From NCBI RefSeq assembly GCF_000568255.1, contig NZ_KK037166.1, positions 10,849,897-10,913,896 on the forward strand: a stretch of DNA of 64,000 nt. Reading direction: 5' to 3'. Shown in pieces: positions 9,755-19,876 of the stretch. Within the stretch, counting starts at the first letter, position 1. Each line of letters begins with the position of its first letter. The position numbers and the translations under genes are program-made. Origin of the DNA: Kutzneria sp. 744. Lineage in GTDB: Bacteria; Actinomycetota; Actinomycetes; Mycobacteriales; Pseudonocardiaceae. The notes below the pieces were generated by a model that was not told the origin of the DNA, searched no databases, and saw only the letters and a list, made by a program, of their open reading frames with translations.

Positions 9755-11689
9755 TCAGCTCGCGCGCGCCGGAAGGGCACCGCCCACGAACAACCAGCCG
9801 TGGGAGTCTTCCTGTGCGCGGGTTTGCGTCTGAGGGGCTGCCTGTGTTGCGCGGAAGAGAAGTGTGCGGTCGTCTGTGTCCCGATAGGACACAACCCAGA
9901 TCCCGTTGGTCAACAGGGCGGTCGACGGATCGGTCACTGTCTTGACCGCGGTGCTGACAGCAGACCACGGCCGGTAGGTGGTGCTGCCTGGGGCGGTAGG
10001 ACCGGTGTTGTAGATGTATCCGTCGCTTGCTCGTACCACGATCTCCACGGTGCCGCTTGCGGTGAGCACCGCCGATGGCGAGCCAGCGGCAGTGATGCCG
10101 GAGATGCTCGTCCAGGACGTCGGCCATGTGCTGTCGCTGTTCTGCCGGATCGTGCGGACGGTGCCCGTGTTGTCCCGGGCGACCACCTGTAGCGAGTCGC
10201 CGCGTACCACTGCGGACGCGCTGCCGGTGCCGGTGATCCCGGACAGCGGCGTCCACGCGCTGAGCGTGTTGCCGGTGAAGTCGGCGATGCGGAATGTGCC
10301 GGTGGTGTCCAGGGCGATCAGATGGATCGTGTTGCCCTGCACAACGGTGGTGGGTGTGCCGGTCACACTGGAACCGCCGAGGCTGCGCCAGGACGTCAGG
10401 ACGCCGTTCTTTGCGGTCTGCGGTAGGTACCAGGTCCCCCCGGCACTGTCGATCCCGAAGGCCACGACGGTGCCGTCCGAGGCGTGCGCCAAGGCGGGTG
10501 CTGTGGGGAAGTAGCCGCCCGCCTTGGTGAGAGCAGGCCAAGAACCGCTGACTGCGGACTGTGCTGAGCCGCGGGACTCGCCGTCCATGCCGAGCGCGAG
10601 CAGTTGAGCGGTGCTGTTGTCGTTGAAGGTGGCCCCGACCCGACCGGTCGAGGACTGGTAACCCGGCAGTGCGGCGAACCGAGCGGAGTTGGGATTGGTC
10701 ACGTCGGCCTGGTCGCCGGCGACGGTGCTGCCATCGCCGCCGACGTAGAAGTACTCAAGGTGTCCATTGCTGTTGGCGACCAGTGTGGTCGCCTGCTGGG
10801 CCTGCGCGGTCACCGTCGGGGGTGTCGGTGTGGTCAGCGGCGTGCGGCAGGTGTCCGGTAACGCCGTGATCTCCCAGGTGGGGTCCCAGCCCCAGCCGAG
10901 ATTGTTGCCGCCGGCCCAGGAGTTGGTCGAGTCCGTGTAGTGGTACCAGAGCAGGTCGCCGTGCGGGTCGACGGTGTGGCCGTACAGGGTGTCGCCGCCG
11001 GGCGAGAACATGCCGCCGAAGAGGTTCCAGCCAGTGCTCAGCACCTTGGCTCGTTCCAGCCACCGTTGTGACGCGGTGTCGTACTGGTACCGGTAGAGCT
11101 GTCCGCCGTTGACGCTGGGATCCCGGGCGTAGATCGTGCCGGCGCCGGCCGCCTGGATGAGGTCGTAGTTGCCCCAGTTCGTGTCGATCTGCTGCTCGAC
11201 GAAGCTGCCCGCGGCGGCGTCGTAGTGGGCGACGTGCAGGCCTCCGTCGCGGGGGACCTCGTAGAGGTCGCCCTTGGCGTCCATCGTGATGCGGTTGTGG
11301 AACTGGGGGGCGTCCCAGCCGGTCCAGCCGTGCGCGAGGGTCTCGAACTGGCTGCCGCCGGTCGAGTCCCAGCCCGACCCGTTCCAGTGGTAGCGCCGGA
11401 AGTCGCCATTGGGCTGGATGTTGTAGACGTACCCGTTCGAACTGCCCAACAGTTTGCCGCCGTTCGGGCCGCCCACGTCGGCCGAGGAATCCCAGGTGGA
11501 TGTTCCGCCAACGGGATCCGTGTGCTTGTACAGCCTGGTTATGCCGTTGGGTAGGGCGGCGAAAATCTGGGTGCCCCCCGTGCAGCTAGTTGTCGAATCC
11601 GCGTGCGAATATCCAGCTGGCAGGATTGCTGACATCGCGATTGTTGTGGCGACAATTGTTGCTGTAGGTCTGAAGTTGCTGGTTCTCAA
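9755..11689 (-). CDS. Secreted tachylectin-like two-propeller lectin
   Basis: A 644-residue secreted protein. Residues 1-31 form a Sec signal peptide ending near YSHADS. Residues ~35-278 resemble a tachylectin-2 type five-bladed propeller with repeated blades: IFAALPNGITRLYKH, then GYVYNIQPNGDFRRYHW, then GTIYARDP. A Thr/Pro linker at ~283-300 leads to a second propeller of PLL/sialidase-like repeats (GTPTTVVQGNTIHLIALDTTG and similar) to ~620. The start is TTG 11689, with GGGGGAG just upstream on the minus strand. It is transcribed away from the Rhs gene at 11959, with a 269-base shared promoter region. It probably binds sugars outside the cell, either on a substrate or on a target-cell surface. 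The ligand is unknown. Confidence 0.8.
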   Translation of the reverse strand: MRTSNFRPTATIVATTIAMSAILPAGYSHADSTTSCTGGTQIFAALPNGITRLYKHTDPVGGTSTWDSSADVGGPNGGKLLGSSNGYVYNIQPNGDFRRYHWNGSGWDSTGGSQFETLAHGWTGWDAPQFHNRITMDAKGDLYEVPRDGGLHVAHYDAAAGSFVEQQIDTNWGNYDLIQAAGAGTIYARDPSVNGGQLYRYQYDTASQRWLERAKVLSTGWNLFGGMFSPGGDTLYGHTVDPHGDLLWYHYTDSTNSWAGGNNLGWGWDPTWEITALPDTCRTPLTTPTPPTVTAQAQQATTLVANSNGHLEYFYVGGDGSTVAGDQADVTNPNSARFAALPGYQSSTGRVGATFNDNSTAQLLALGMDGESRGSAQSAVSGSWPALTKAGGYFPTAPALAHASDGTVVAFGIDSAGGTWYLPQTAKNGVLTSWRSLGGSSVTGTPTTVVQGNTIHLIALDTTGTFRIADFTGNTLSAWTPLSGITGTGSASAVVRGDSLQVVARDNTGTVRTIRQNSDSTWPTSWTSISGITAAGSPSAVLTASGTVEIVVRASDGYIYNTGPTAPGSTTYRPWSAVSTAVKTVTDPSTALLTNGIWVVSYRDTDDRTLLFRATQAAPQTQTRAQEDSHGWLFVGGALPARAS

Positions 11690-11958
11690 AGCTCCCCCGT
11701 CCCCCTTGTTTTGCCTGGTTGCAGTCGTGGCACACGTGGCGGTGGCTGACCGTACAGCATTGCTGTGACGTGTCTATGACGTGCTTCTGGCGGTGGCCGT
11801 GTTACGTAATCTGGATCGCATTCGGGTTACTTCGACTGCCTGCTTGACGGGCGGTAAAAGGCGTGTTAAGTGAAATTTCACCTTGCCTTTACGGTTGTTC
11901 TTGGCGCATCCTGTTCGCGCGTCATCTCGGTGCGCACCTTCATGGGGGAGGAATTTCG
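11690..11958. promoter_or_regulatory. Divergent promoter region, lectin and Rhs genes
   Basis: This 269-base stretch separates two divergent secreted-protein genes and is AT-richer than its surroundings (for example 11800-11890). It must carry promoters for both genes. I can only point to GGGGGAG sites next to each start, not to sure -10/-35 boxes. A longer in-frame opening from 11863 lies inside it, but the Rhs signal peptide and ribosome site favour the start at 11959. Confidence 0.5.
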
Positions 11959-14900
11959 GTGGCTTCTGCCGGTGTCAGACGCGCGCGTGGGCGTCGGGTT
12001 CGTAGCATGGTCGGCCTTCTCGTGGTCGTATTTGTGGTCGGCGTGTTTGGGCCGACCGCTTCACAGGTCACGCCGCCGCTGTTCGGCGACCTGCACGCGC
12101 TGGCGGACGCGTTGTCCCTGGCGCCGAAGCAGCGCTGGGGTTCGGCCGACGACGCCGCGGTCCAGCAACCGGGTGAGCACGGGCACGTGGTCGCCACCAC
12201 GGCCGGCAACCAACAGGCCGCTCGTGGCCTGCGTGCCGACTACCCGTCGATGAAGTTCCCTGCGGCCAAGCCGAAGCCCAACACCGCGAGCGTCAGCACA
12301 GGCCCGAACGCCGTGCGCGGGTTCGATCCGAAGACCAGCAAGGAAGTCCCGAACGAGCGCGGCCGGTTCCAGTCCACGTACCGCAACACCGACGGCACGG
12401 AGACAACCGAGTTCAGCAAGGACCCCGTCAACTACCGCAAGCCCGACGGCACTTGGCAGCCGATCGACACGACGCTCGTGCCCGACAATGGCGGCTGGCG
12501 CAATGGTTCCGACGAGGTCGCCGCGCGTTTTGCCGGCTACGCGGGTGGCAGTGGCATGGTCAGCTTCGGCCTCGACGGCGACCACGTGTTCGGCTACGGA
12601 CTCGACGGCGCGCGGACGGTCGCCGGTCAGGCGCAGGGCAGCACCGTCACCTACCCCGGCGTGCTCGCCGACACCGACCTGCGGCTGGACGTGCAGCCCG
12701 GCGGCATCAAGGAATCCCTCGTGCTGGCCTCGTCAAACGCCCCACACAGCTTCCTGTTCCCGCTGCAGCTCAAGGGATTGACCGCCGAGTTGCTCGACGG
12801 CCGCGTCGCGCTGGTCGACGCCACGGGCAAGGAGCGCGCCAGCATCCCGGCCGGCTCCATGTCCGACGCCAGTCGCAACCCGCACACCGGCGACCCCGCC
12901 ACCTCCACCGGCGTGACCTACCACCTGGTGCCCGGCGGTCTGCGAGTCGACCTCGACCAGAGCTGGCTCGCCGACCCCGCCCGCAAGTACCCGGTGGTGG
13001 TCGACCCAACCGTGGCCAGCCCCAACGCCAGCGCCTCGATGTACGTGCAGAACGGGTCCCAGAACGACGGCAGCACCGAGCTGAAGACCGGCTACGACGG
13101 CGACGACAACATCCACACCGCCACGTACCTGAAGTTCGACGGCATCGAAAACGTCCTGCGCAACCACAAGATCTTCGGCGCCAAGCTGTACATCGTCAAC
13201 GACTGGTCCTGGTCGTGCGTTCCCAGCCCGGTCTACATCCACGCCGTCACAGCGCCGTGGACCGGTGGCGGATACCCCGGGCCCGCCTTCGGCCCCGAGC
13301 TGTCCGAGGCGTCCTTCGCACACGGATACATCGCCTCCGGCCACACCAAGTCCGACTGCCCGGTCGCCGGCGAGGGCATCGACCTCGGCCCGGCCGGACG
13401 CGACGTGGTCCAGGCGTGGGTCAACGGCACCATGCACAACTACGGCCTGACCGTCCGCGGCTCCGCTACCGACAGCAACGGCTGGAAGAAGTTCACCGGC
13501 GCCGGCACGGCCAACCCGCCCAAGCTGTTCGTCACCCACACGCCGTTCAACGCCGACTACAACATCACGCAGCCGGTGCCGGACCCGCCGGTCACTCGCA
13601 CGCAGAGCGGCAAGATCAAGATCACGGTTACCAACCGGGGCGCCGACACCTGGACCCAGGCCGGCTACGCGCTGGGCTACCGCGTGTACGCCGCCGGCGG
13701 TGGCTTGGTCGCGATGAAGGAAGCGGCGCAGCTTCCCGGCGACGTGGCGCGTGGACAGTCCGTCAGCCTCGACGCCACCATCCAGGCACTGGATCCAGGC
13801 GACTACTACCTCGACTTCAGCATGTTTCAACGAGGCGGACCCTACTTCACCGACGAGCAAATACCGCCGGCCCGGCTCGTGTTGGGTGTGCGCAACATCC
13901 CGCCCGCCATCAGCGCTCAGTATCCGCCCAACGGTTACTCCTCACCCACGCTGATCCCGCAGTTGTGGGCGCACGGCGTGAAGATCGATGCAGCGCCAGG
14001 CAGTTCGCTGCAGTACCGGTTCGAGGTGTGCGAGCGCGACAGCGCCAACAACCCGGTCAACTGCTTCGACTCGGGCCACATCTCCTCGGACACGTGGACC
14101 GTGCCGGCCGGGAAGCTGGTGTGGAGCAAGACCTATCTCTGGCGCGTCTTCGCCTTCGACGGCACCGACGAGAGCCCGGCCCTGCCGGAGAGCACGCTGT
14201 TCGAGTCGGTGCCGCAGCCCGAGATCACCTCACACCTGGGCAATGCGCCGTACAGCACCGACAGCAACGACTTCGATCCACAGGTAGGCAACTTCTACCG
14301 CAGCGCGGTGGACGCCACGCTGGCGATCGGCGGTCCATCCATCTCCGTCGCCCGCACGTACAACAGCCTCGACCCGCGTCGCGGTCTGGCCTTCGGAGAG
14401 GGCTGGGCGACCCAGTACGACATGTCCGTGGTGCCCGACGCCGACGGCTCCGGCAACGTGGTGGTCACCTACCCGGACGGGCAGCAGGTGCGGTTCGGCC
14501 ACAACCCGGACGGCAGCTTCGCCGCGCCGGAAGGGCGCTACGCGCTGCTCACCCATCCCAACGACCAGGTTTGGGATCTCGTCGACAAGTCGGGAAGCAA
14601 GTACGAGGTCAACGGCGGTCACCTGACGTCCATCACGGACAGTCGGGGGCAGGCGGTGGTGCTGGACTACACCAACGGACGACTCAGCTCCGTGCATCAG
14701 CCGGCGCTGCTCGGCCGGACGGCGCAGGGCATCTCCTTCGCCTGGACCGGTTCCCACGTGACGTCGGTGACGACGAGTCCGGGTGGCGGCACGTCGCTGA
14801 CGTGGCGGTACAGCTATGACGGCGACAAGCTGACCAAGGTGTGCGATCCGCTTGGCGGCTGCACGACCTACGGCTACGAACCGGGCACGCACTACCGCAG

Positions 14901-15156
14901 CGCCGTGCTGGACACCAAGCCCGATTCCTACTGGCGCCTCGGCGAGTCCGCCGGATCCGACGCGACCAGCCAGGTGGCCATCAACCTGGGCAGCGACAAG
15001 GCCAAATACAAGGACGTGACGCTGGGCGCGCCCGGTCCGACCGCTGCGTCGTCGGCCGCGACGTTCAACGGGACCTCCTCCGCCGTCACGCTGCCGGACG
15101 GCACTCTGCGCAAGAACCGCAACATGGCGATCGAACTGTGGTTCCGAACCACTAAG
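11959..15156 (+). pseudogene. Secreted Rhs/YD-repeat protein, 3' end lost at IS insertion
   Basis: N-terminal ~1066 codons of a secreted Rhs-family polymorphic toxin. GTG 11959 follows GGGGGAGG at 11944-11951. The signal peptide is the hydrophobic run SMVGLLVVVFVVGVFG. Then come a DNRLRE-type domain (~residues 350-530), an immunoglobulin-like/CARDB-like segment (~535-640), a fibronectin-like segment, a DUF6531 start of the Rhs barrel (VARTYNSLDPRRGLAFGEGW, ~800) and the first Rhs repeats. A LamG/concanavalin-fold domain (YWRLGESAG, then ATFNGTSSAVTLPDG, then ELWFRTT) is cut at 15156 by the IS. The domain order matches the intact Rhs protein at 23756, so these are paralogues. Its toxin end and immunity gene are missing. 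Confidence 0.85.
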
Positions 15157-16690
15157 CTTGAGATTTAACCCTCAATGTCTGTTTTTTTGGGCTTGCCGGG
15201 GTCGTGTACCGGGGCTTGGCGGGAGTTTCGTGACCCTGTCGGACGTCCAGGACCGGGCCGGGAGAATTTCGGTGCGCTGGCAGGCAAAGCGGCCGTCGGG
15301 CGAACCGCGCGAAAACCTCGCCGGACCCGGGTCGGGGACAACCGGGCAGGTGTTGCCGACTTTCGCTCCCAGGGACGCCGTCGATCTTCCACGAGGTGAC
15401 GGGCCAGCCGAAGCTGGGTGTAGACCGCGATCATCAGCCAGGTCCATCGATCCGCGGCTCCGGGCGTACGGACGCGAGGCGTGGTCCAGCCCAGAGTTTG
15501 TTTGAGGAAACGGAAAGTGTGCTCCAGGTCGAAGCGCCGCAGGAACATCTGCCACAGCCGATCCACCTGCCCTGCGGTTGCCGCGGTCGTGGAGTGCCAC
15601 AGCCACAACGGTTTCGGGGTGCCGGTGCCGGGTAGCCGGTCGACCTGGAGCCGGATCACCGTGCCTTCCATGATCGGCAGGTGGCCGGCGTGGTCGGCCC
15701 AGGCGCCCGTGCGGGTCAGCTTGGGGTGCAACCGATCCCAGGAGCGAGCGTGGGCGGCGCCGTAGCGGGTGGTGTCGGTCGTCGTGGTGCGCACGGGGGC
15801 CGGCCAGGTCGCCGGATCAGCGAACACGAACCGGGCTCCGTGCCGGGTGCTGCGGCCTCGGGCGCCGGGCTGCCGTGGCGGCGCGGGGAAGGCAAGCACC
15901 CGGTCGGACCGTAGTCGCACCAGCACCTGGACCGGGAGGTCGGCCAGCAGGAATGCCAGGCGGGGACCGTCATAGCCGCTGTCGCCGGTGATCCAGATCT
16001 CTGGATCGCCGGCGTGCCAGTGTCCGGCGGTGACCAGCGCGTCCACCACGGCGCGGAGTTGGGTGGCGGCCAGGTCGGTGTGGTCATCGTCGGGACGCAC
16101 GCGCGTCACGTCGAGCATCGCCGTCCACGAGGTGCGGCCGGGTTCCAGGGCGGCGACGAAGGAGTAGGGCCAGCCGGGGATGATCTGGGCTTGGCCGCGA
16201 CCGCGTGCGTAGGTGTGGCAGAACAGCCGCTCCGGGCTGGTGTTCGCATCCGGGCGTAGCCAGTGGCTCACGTCGATGGCCAACACGATCCGGCCGTCGT
16301 CGCAGCGGGGGATCGACTGGCGGGCGACAACGTTGCGGAATCGGGTGATGTCGATCTTGCCCTGGCGCAGGCCGTCGTACAGGGTGCCGTGGCCCCGTCG
16401 GTGTTCGGTGGCCAGTGATAACTCGACCAGCGAGGTGACCGGTCCCTCGGCGCACAGTGCCGCGTCGGCCAACTCGAACAACGCGTCCGCCCGTGCGGTC
16501 AGACACTGGTAGAACGCCTTACGGAACCCGGACAGGTCCCCCAGCACAGCGGTGGCGTTGGTGTGGTGCACACTGATCATCGAAGCCCTTGGTGTGATCT
16601 TCCGACTGTCGCAGGAAGGAATGATCAACCAAGGGCTTCATCCATGATTAACCGGGTGCCGTCGTGGGCACACCAACCTTAAATCTCTAG
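15157..16690 (-). mobile_element. 1.53-kb IS element (IS701/IS4-like DDE transposase)
   Basis: The ends are short imperfect inverted repeats, CTTGAGATTTAA on the left and CTAGAGATTTAA read inward on the right (11 of 12 match). CTAAG occurs immediately outside both ends (15152-15156 and 16691-16695), as expected of a 5-bp target duplication. It carries one transposase gene on the minus strand. However, the coding frames left and right of the element do not join into one protein. The insertion may therefore have hit an already rearranged site, or the CTAAG match may be coincidental. Confidence 0.8.
15165..16580 (-). CDS. DDE transposase
   Basis: A 471-residue transposase starting at the ATG at 16580 (MISVHHTNATAV); a 16-residue longer frame is possible. 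The catalytic triad fits D in VLAIDVSHW, D in WITGDSGYDG and E in RFDLEHTFRFLKQTLGW, with the last block typical of IS4/IS701-type insertion/DDE enzymes. The C-terminal tail is basic and proline-rich (PKFSRPGPGRPTGS), often seen in this actinobacterial group. The gene fills the element and is intact, so it may be active. The exact IS family name would need a database comparison. Confidence 0.85.
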   Translation of the reverse strand: MISVHHTNATAVLGDLSGFRKAFYQCLTARADALFELADAALCAEGPVTSLVELSLATEHRRGHGTLYDGLRQGKIDITRFRNVVARQSIPRCDDGRIVLAIDVSHWLRPDANTSPERLFCHTYARGRGQAQIIPGWPYSFVAALEPGRTSWTAMLDVTRVRPDDDHTDLAATQLRAVVDALVTAGHWHAGDPEIWITGDSGYDGPRLAFLLADLPVQVLVRLRSDRVLAFPAPPRQPGARGRSTRHGARFVFADPATWPAPVRTTTTDTTRYGAAHARSWDRLHPKLTRTGAWADHAGHLPIMEGTVIRLQVDRLPGTGTPKPLWLWHSTTAATAGQVDRLWQMFLRRFDLEHTFRFLKQTLGWTTPRVRTPGAADRWTWLMIAVYTQLRLARHLVEDRRRPWERKSATPARLSPTRVRRGFRAVRPTAALPASAPKFSRPGPGRPTGSRNSRQAPVHDPGKPKKTDIEG

Positions 16691-18010
16691 CTAAGCCTCG
16701 GCGGCCGCCAGCCGGCGAAACCCTTGACGGTGACCATGCCCGCCCCCGGCCAACCACCGGCGGGCAACGCCGCAGTCCTGATCACCCGCCCATCCGGGGC
16801 CACGGACACCCAGCTGATCCCGGCCGACTACTCGCCCAGCGCCCACACCATCAGCGCGCAGGTAAACCACCTCAGCGACTTCTGGTCCGCGTTTCTCGAC
16901 TTCACAAAAGTCGGTGCCGCCATCGCCCACGCCCTGGCACAGATGACCGGGCTCGTTGGAACGCGCCCCGACTGCGCGGGAGCGTCGGCACCAGGGCTCG
17001 CGGGCTCGACACTGTCCTTCAGCGGCGACTACTCGGCGAAGGCCGACCCTGCAGCCTGGCCGTGCGTCAGAATGGACAACGGCAGCGCCGCCGTCACCTT
17101 GACCAGCAACTCGCCCCTGCCGTGGCGCATCCGTGTCGCACCAACAGCCACGCTCGATGCGACTGGAACCACCGACCTCGGCAAGGCCGCCATCCTCGCG
17201 GTCTACGACGCTCTCGCCACCAGCCGGCCACATACCGAAGGCCTGCTTGTCCGGGGCCAGTCGGTCACCTACCGATTCGCCGCCGTCAGCCTGCCTGCGA
17301 CGGTACAGGGACAGGCCGACCCGGGCTTCTACCTCGGCATGGTGTTGGTTTTCGGCTTGCAGGAGGCAATGGACGCGTTCGGCATCGATCTCGGCGACCT
17401 CTCGAAGGACGCCGATGCGCTGTCCTGCTTGTCGGACGCCATCGACGCCACCGGGCTGGCCGCCCACCCCGACCTTGGCGCGATCGTGTCCTTGGGCAAG
17501 GCCGTACTATCCTGCCTGGGCCCCGTGGCCGGGGATCACGAACCCGGGCCGGTCAAGGTCGTGGTGGGGATTCTGGGTAGTGGGCTGTCGCTAGCCCTCG
17601 GCGGCGTCGAAGGCGCCTTGCTGAGCGCTCTGAACAAGGACACTTTCACGATCGGGCTGCGCCGGGTCGATCCGCCGCCGTCTGCGACACGGGTGGTTAA
17701 TATCGTGGCCGCAGATCGTGCCGGCGCGCCGGCCGCGGGCTATGGGGTCACGTCGCAGAACGACGAGGTCTTCGACTGTTATCCCTCACCGGCAGCTGTC
17801 GGGCCCGACATTGTCGCCTGTGGACCGTCAGCGGCCGAAGCAGACATCTGCTGGGTGAACCCTAATCGCGTCACGCTGCTGTGCGGTGACCAACCCTGGG
17901 CGCACACTCTTCGTCAAGCAACGTCATCGACACTGATCGGGTCGATCACGGCGACGTCGCATCCCGATCCATGGGGGCTGGAGCTGTCCGATGGCGCCAA
18001 GTGCCGGATA
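16691..18010 (+). pseudogene. Secreted hypothetical protein, middle part (split by IS21 composite)
   Basis: A frame of 440 codons, open at its left end against the 1.5-kb IS and interrupted on the right by the IS21-type element. It contains hydrophobic helices (FGLQEAMDAFGIDLGDLS; ILGSGLSLALGGVEGALLSAL) and an extracellular-looking cysteine-containing tail (CYPSPAAVGPDIVACG). It ends in WGLELSDGAKCRI, which resumes after the element at 22143 as RDGGAWGGRADG. The C-terminal pattern (LELSDG-x-CRIRDGGAW) is one seen in secreted or lipoprotein-like actinomycete proteins. The family of the main body is not recognised. The N-terminus was lost on the IS side. Confidence 0.7.
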
Positions 18011-18050
18011 TGTCGGCGCTCACGAAAATCACCATTTGATCTTGGTCGCG

Positions 18051-18099
18051 CTCACGTAATCCACCAGGCCGGGCGGTCGTCGCTCAGGTAATCCACCAG
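18051..18099 (+). repeat. IS21 left terminal repeats
   Basis: Two 17-bp copies, CTCACGTAATCCACCAG (18051-18067) and CTCAGGTAATCCACCAG (18083-18099), lie inside the left end. Inverted partners lie at the right end of the full IS (20682-20698 and 20706-20722). Such multiple terminal repeats are typical IstA binding sites in IS21-family elements. Confidence 0.85.
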
Positions 18100-18181
18100 G
18101 GCGACGACGTACCCGGCTTCGGGCTGGTCCTCCACCGGAATAGATGCTTCCGCCCACTGTGGACAGTGGGAGAGGGAGCCG

Positions 18182-19819
18182 ATGGGCAGGAGGACGTTCG
18201 AGATGGTGGATCTGATCGAGATCTACGTCCATTGGTTCGCGGGCCGGTCCAAGAGCGAGATCGCAGCCAGCCTGGGAGTGGACCGGGGCACGCTGCGCAA
18301 GTACCTCGCGCCGGCCGAGGCGGCGGGGATCACACCGGGTGGACCGCCGATGCTGGTGGAGACGGACTGGCGGCGGCTGGTGGCCGAGTGGTTCCCGCAG
18401 GTGGTCGACACCACGCTGCGCGCCACGACATGGCCGGAGATCGCCGAGCACCGCGACTACATCGTCGCCCAGCTCGGCCAGGGGGTGACACAGGCCACGA
18501 TCCACCAGCGGCTGCGTGACGAGCACGGGCTGCAGGTCAGCTACGCGTCGGTGAAGCGGTGGGTGGCCGCGAACCTGCCCGAGGAGGTCGTCCGCTCCAG
18601 AGTGACGGTGCCGCGCCCGGAGGTGCCCGCCGGTGAGGAGGCACAGATCGACTACGGCCGCTTAGGGATGTGGACCGACCCGGCCACCGGCACGCGGCAC
18701 AGGGTCGACGCGTTCGTGATGGTGCTGGCCTGCTCGCGACACATGTTCGTCTTCCCGGTGGTGAAGATGGACCAGACCGCGTGGACCGCGGCGCACGTGG
18801 CCGCGTTCGACTTCTTCGGCGGCGTGCCCCGCAGGCTGGTGCCCGACAACCTGCGCACTGGGGTGGACAAGGCGGACCTCTACGACCCGAAGATCAACCG
18901 CTCCTACTCGGAATTGGCTGTCCACTATGGAACGTTGATCGACCCGGCGCGGGCGGTCAAGCCCAAGGACAAGCCGAGGGTCGAGCGCGCGATGCCCTAT
19001 GTCCGGGACTCCTTCTGGCGGGGCCGGGAGTTCCTGTCGCTGCAAGCTATGCGTGACGAGGCCGCGTTCTGGAGTATAGAGGTCGCCGGGCGGCGGACCC
19101 ACCGCGGCCTGGACGGCGCGTCGCCGCTGTCGATGTTCGAGACGGTCGAGGCCGAAGCGCTGCTTCCGTTGCCCCGTAAGCAGTTCGTGCTCGCGTCCTG
19201 GTCGACCGGCAAGGTCGGACCGGACTGCCACGTGAAGGTCGGCACCGCTCTCTACTCGGCGCCGTGGCGGCTGATCGGGCAGAGTCTGGACGCGCGCTCG
19301 ACCGCCACGATGGTGCAGCTGTTCCACCGCGGTGAGCTGGTCAAGACCCACGTGGCCGCGCAACGCGGTAAACGCACCGATCCGGGCGACTTCCCGGAGG
19401 AGAAGATCGCGTTCTACATGCGGACTCCGGCCTGGTGCCGCAAGACCGCAGAGGAAGTCGGCCCGGCCTGCGTCGAGGTCATCGCCGCGCTGGCCGAGGG
19501 CGGGGTGATGTTCAAACTCCGCCAGGCGCAAGGGATCTTGGGCATGCGTGACAAGCACACCCCGGACCGGCTGGAGGCCGCCTGCCGCAAGGCCCTGGAC
19601 GCTGGTGACCCGTCCTACCGCACCATCAAGGGGATCCTGGCGCTGGGTGCGGAGGCCGACCCCGTCCAGCGGCCGGCCGGCGACGGTGGGGCCGCGGCGT
19701 TCCTGCATGGGCCTTCGCTGCTATTCGGCGACGCGCTCACCATGCCGACCCCGCACGAGCAGACCGGCGCCCCCACCGCGAGCGTGAGCGGCGACCCCGC
19801 CGGGCAGGCGGCCGGTTGA
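18182..19819 (+). CDS. istA: IS21-family transposase IstA
   Basis: A 545-residue transposase. The N-terminal helix-turn-helix (GRSKSEIAASLGVDRGTLRKYL, split here as SKSEIAASLGVDRG plus TLRKYL) is followed by a second DNA-binding part (GVTQATIHQRLRDEHGLQVS). The DDE core shows D in AQIDYGRLG, D in VPDNLRTGV and E in PRVERAMPYVRDSFW. The C-terminal part (WSTGKVGPDCHVKVGTALYSAPWRLIG) is the usual IstA beta-barrel. The gene appears intact. A mechanism of paired IS copies is known for IS21; whether this copy is active is not shown by sequence. Confidence 0.95.
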   Translation: MGRRTFEMVDLIEIYVHWFAGRSKSEIAASLGVDRGTLRKYLAPAEAAGITPGGPPMLVETDWRRLVAEWFPQVVDTTLRATTWPEIAEHRDYIVAQLGQGVTQATIHQRLRDEHGLQVSYASVKRWVAANLPEEVVRSRVTVPRPEVPAGEEAQIDYGRLGMWTDPATGTRHRVDAFVMVLACSRHMFVFPVVKMDQTAWTAAHVAAFDFFGGVPRRLVPDNLRTGVDKADLYDPKINRSYSELAVHYGTLIDPARAVKPKDKPRVERAMPYVRDSFWRGREFLSLQAMRDEAAFWSIEVAGRRTHRGLDGASPLSMFETVEAEALLPLPRKQFVLASWSTGKVGPDCHVKVGTALYSAPWRLIGQSLDARSTATMVQLFHRGELVKTHVAAQRGKRTDPGDFPEEKIAFYMRTPAWCRKTAEEVGPACVEVIAALAEGGVMFKLRQAQGILGMRDKHTPDRLEAACRKALDAGDPSYRTIKGILALGAEADPVQRPAGDGGAAAFLHGPSLLFGDALTMPTPHEQTGAPTASVSGDPAGQAAG

Positions 19820-19876
19820 CCCCGGCCGCCTGCGTCACCCCCGGCTGCGGCAGCCCACCCTGATGAGGAGAAACCC

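Noticed and set aside
7821-10541. 906-codon minus-strand frame
   Set aside because: Runs antisense to the symporter and into the lectin gene in the wrong frame; no plausible protein.
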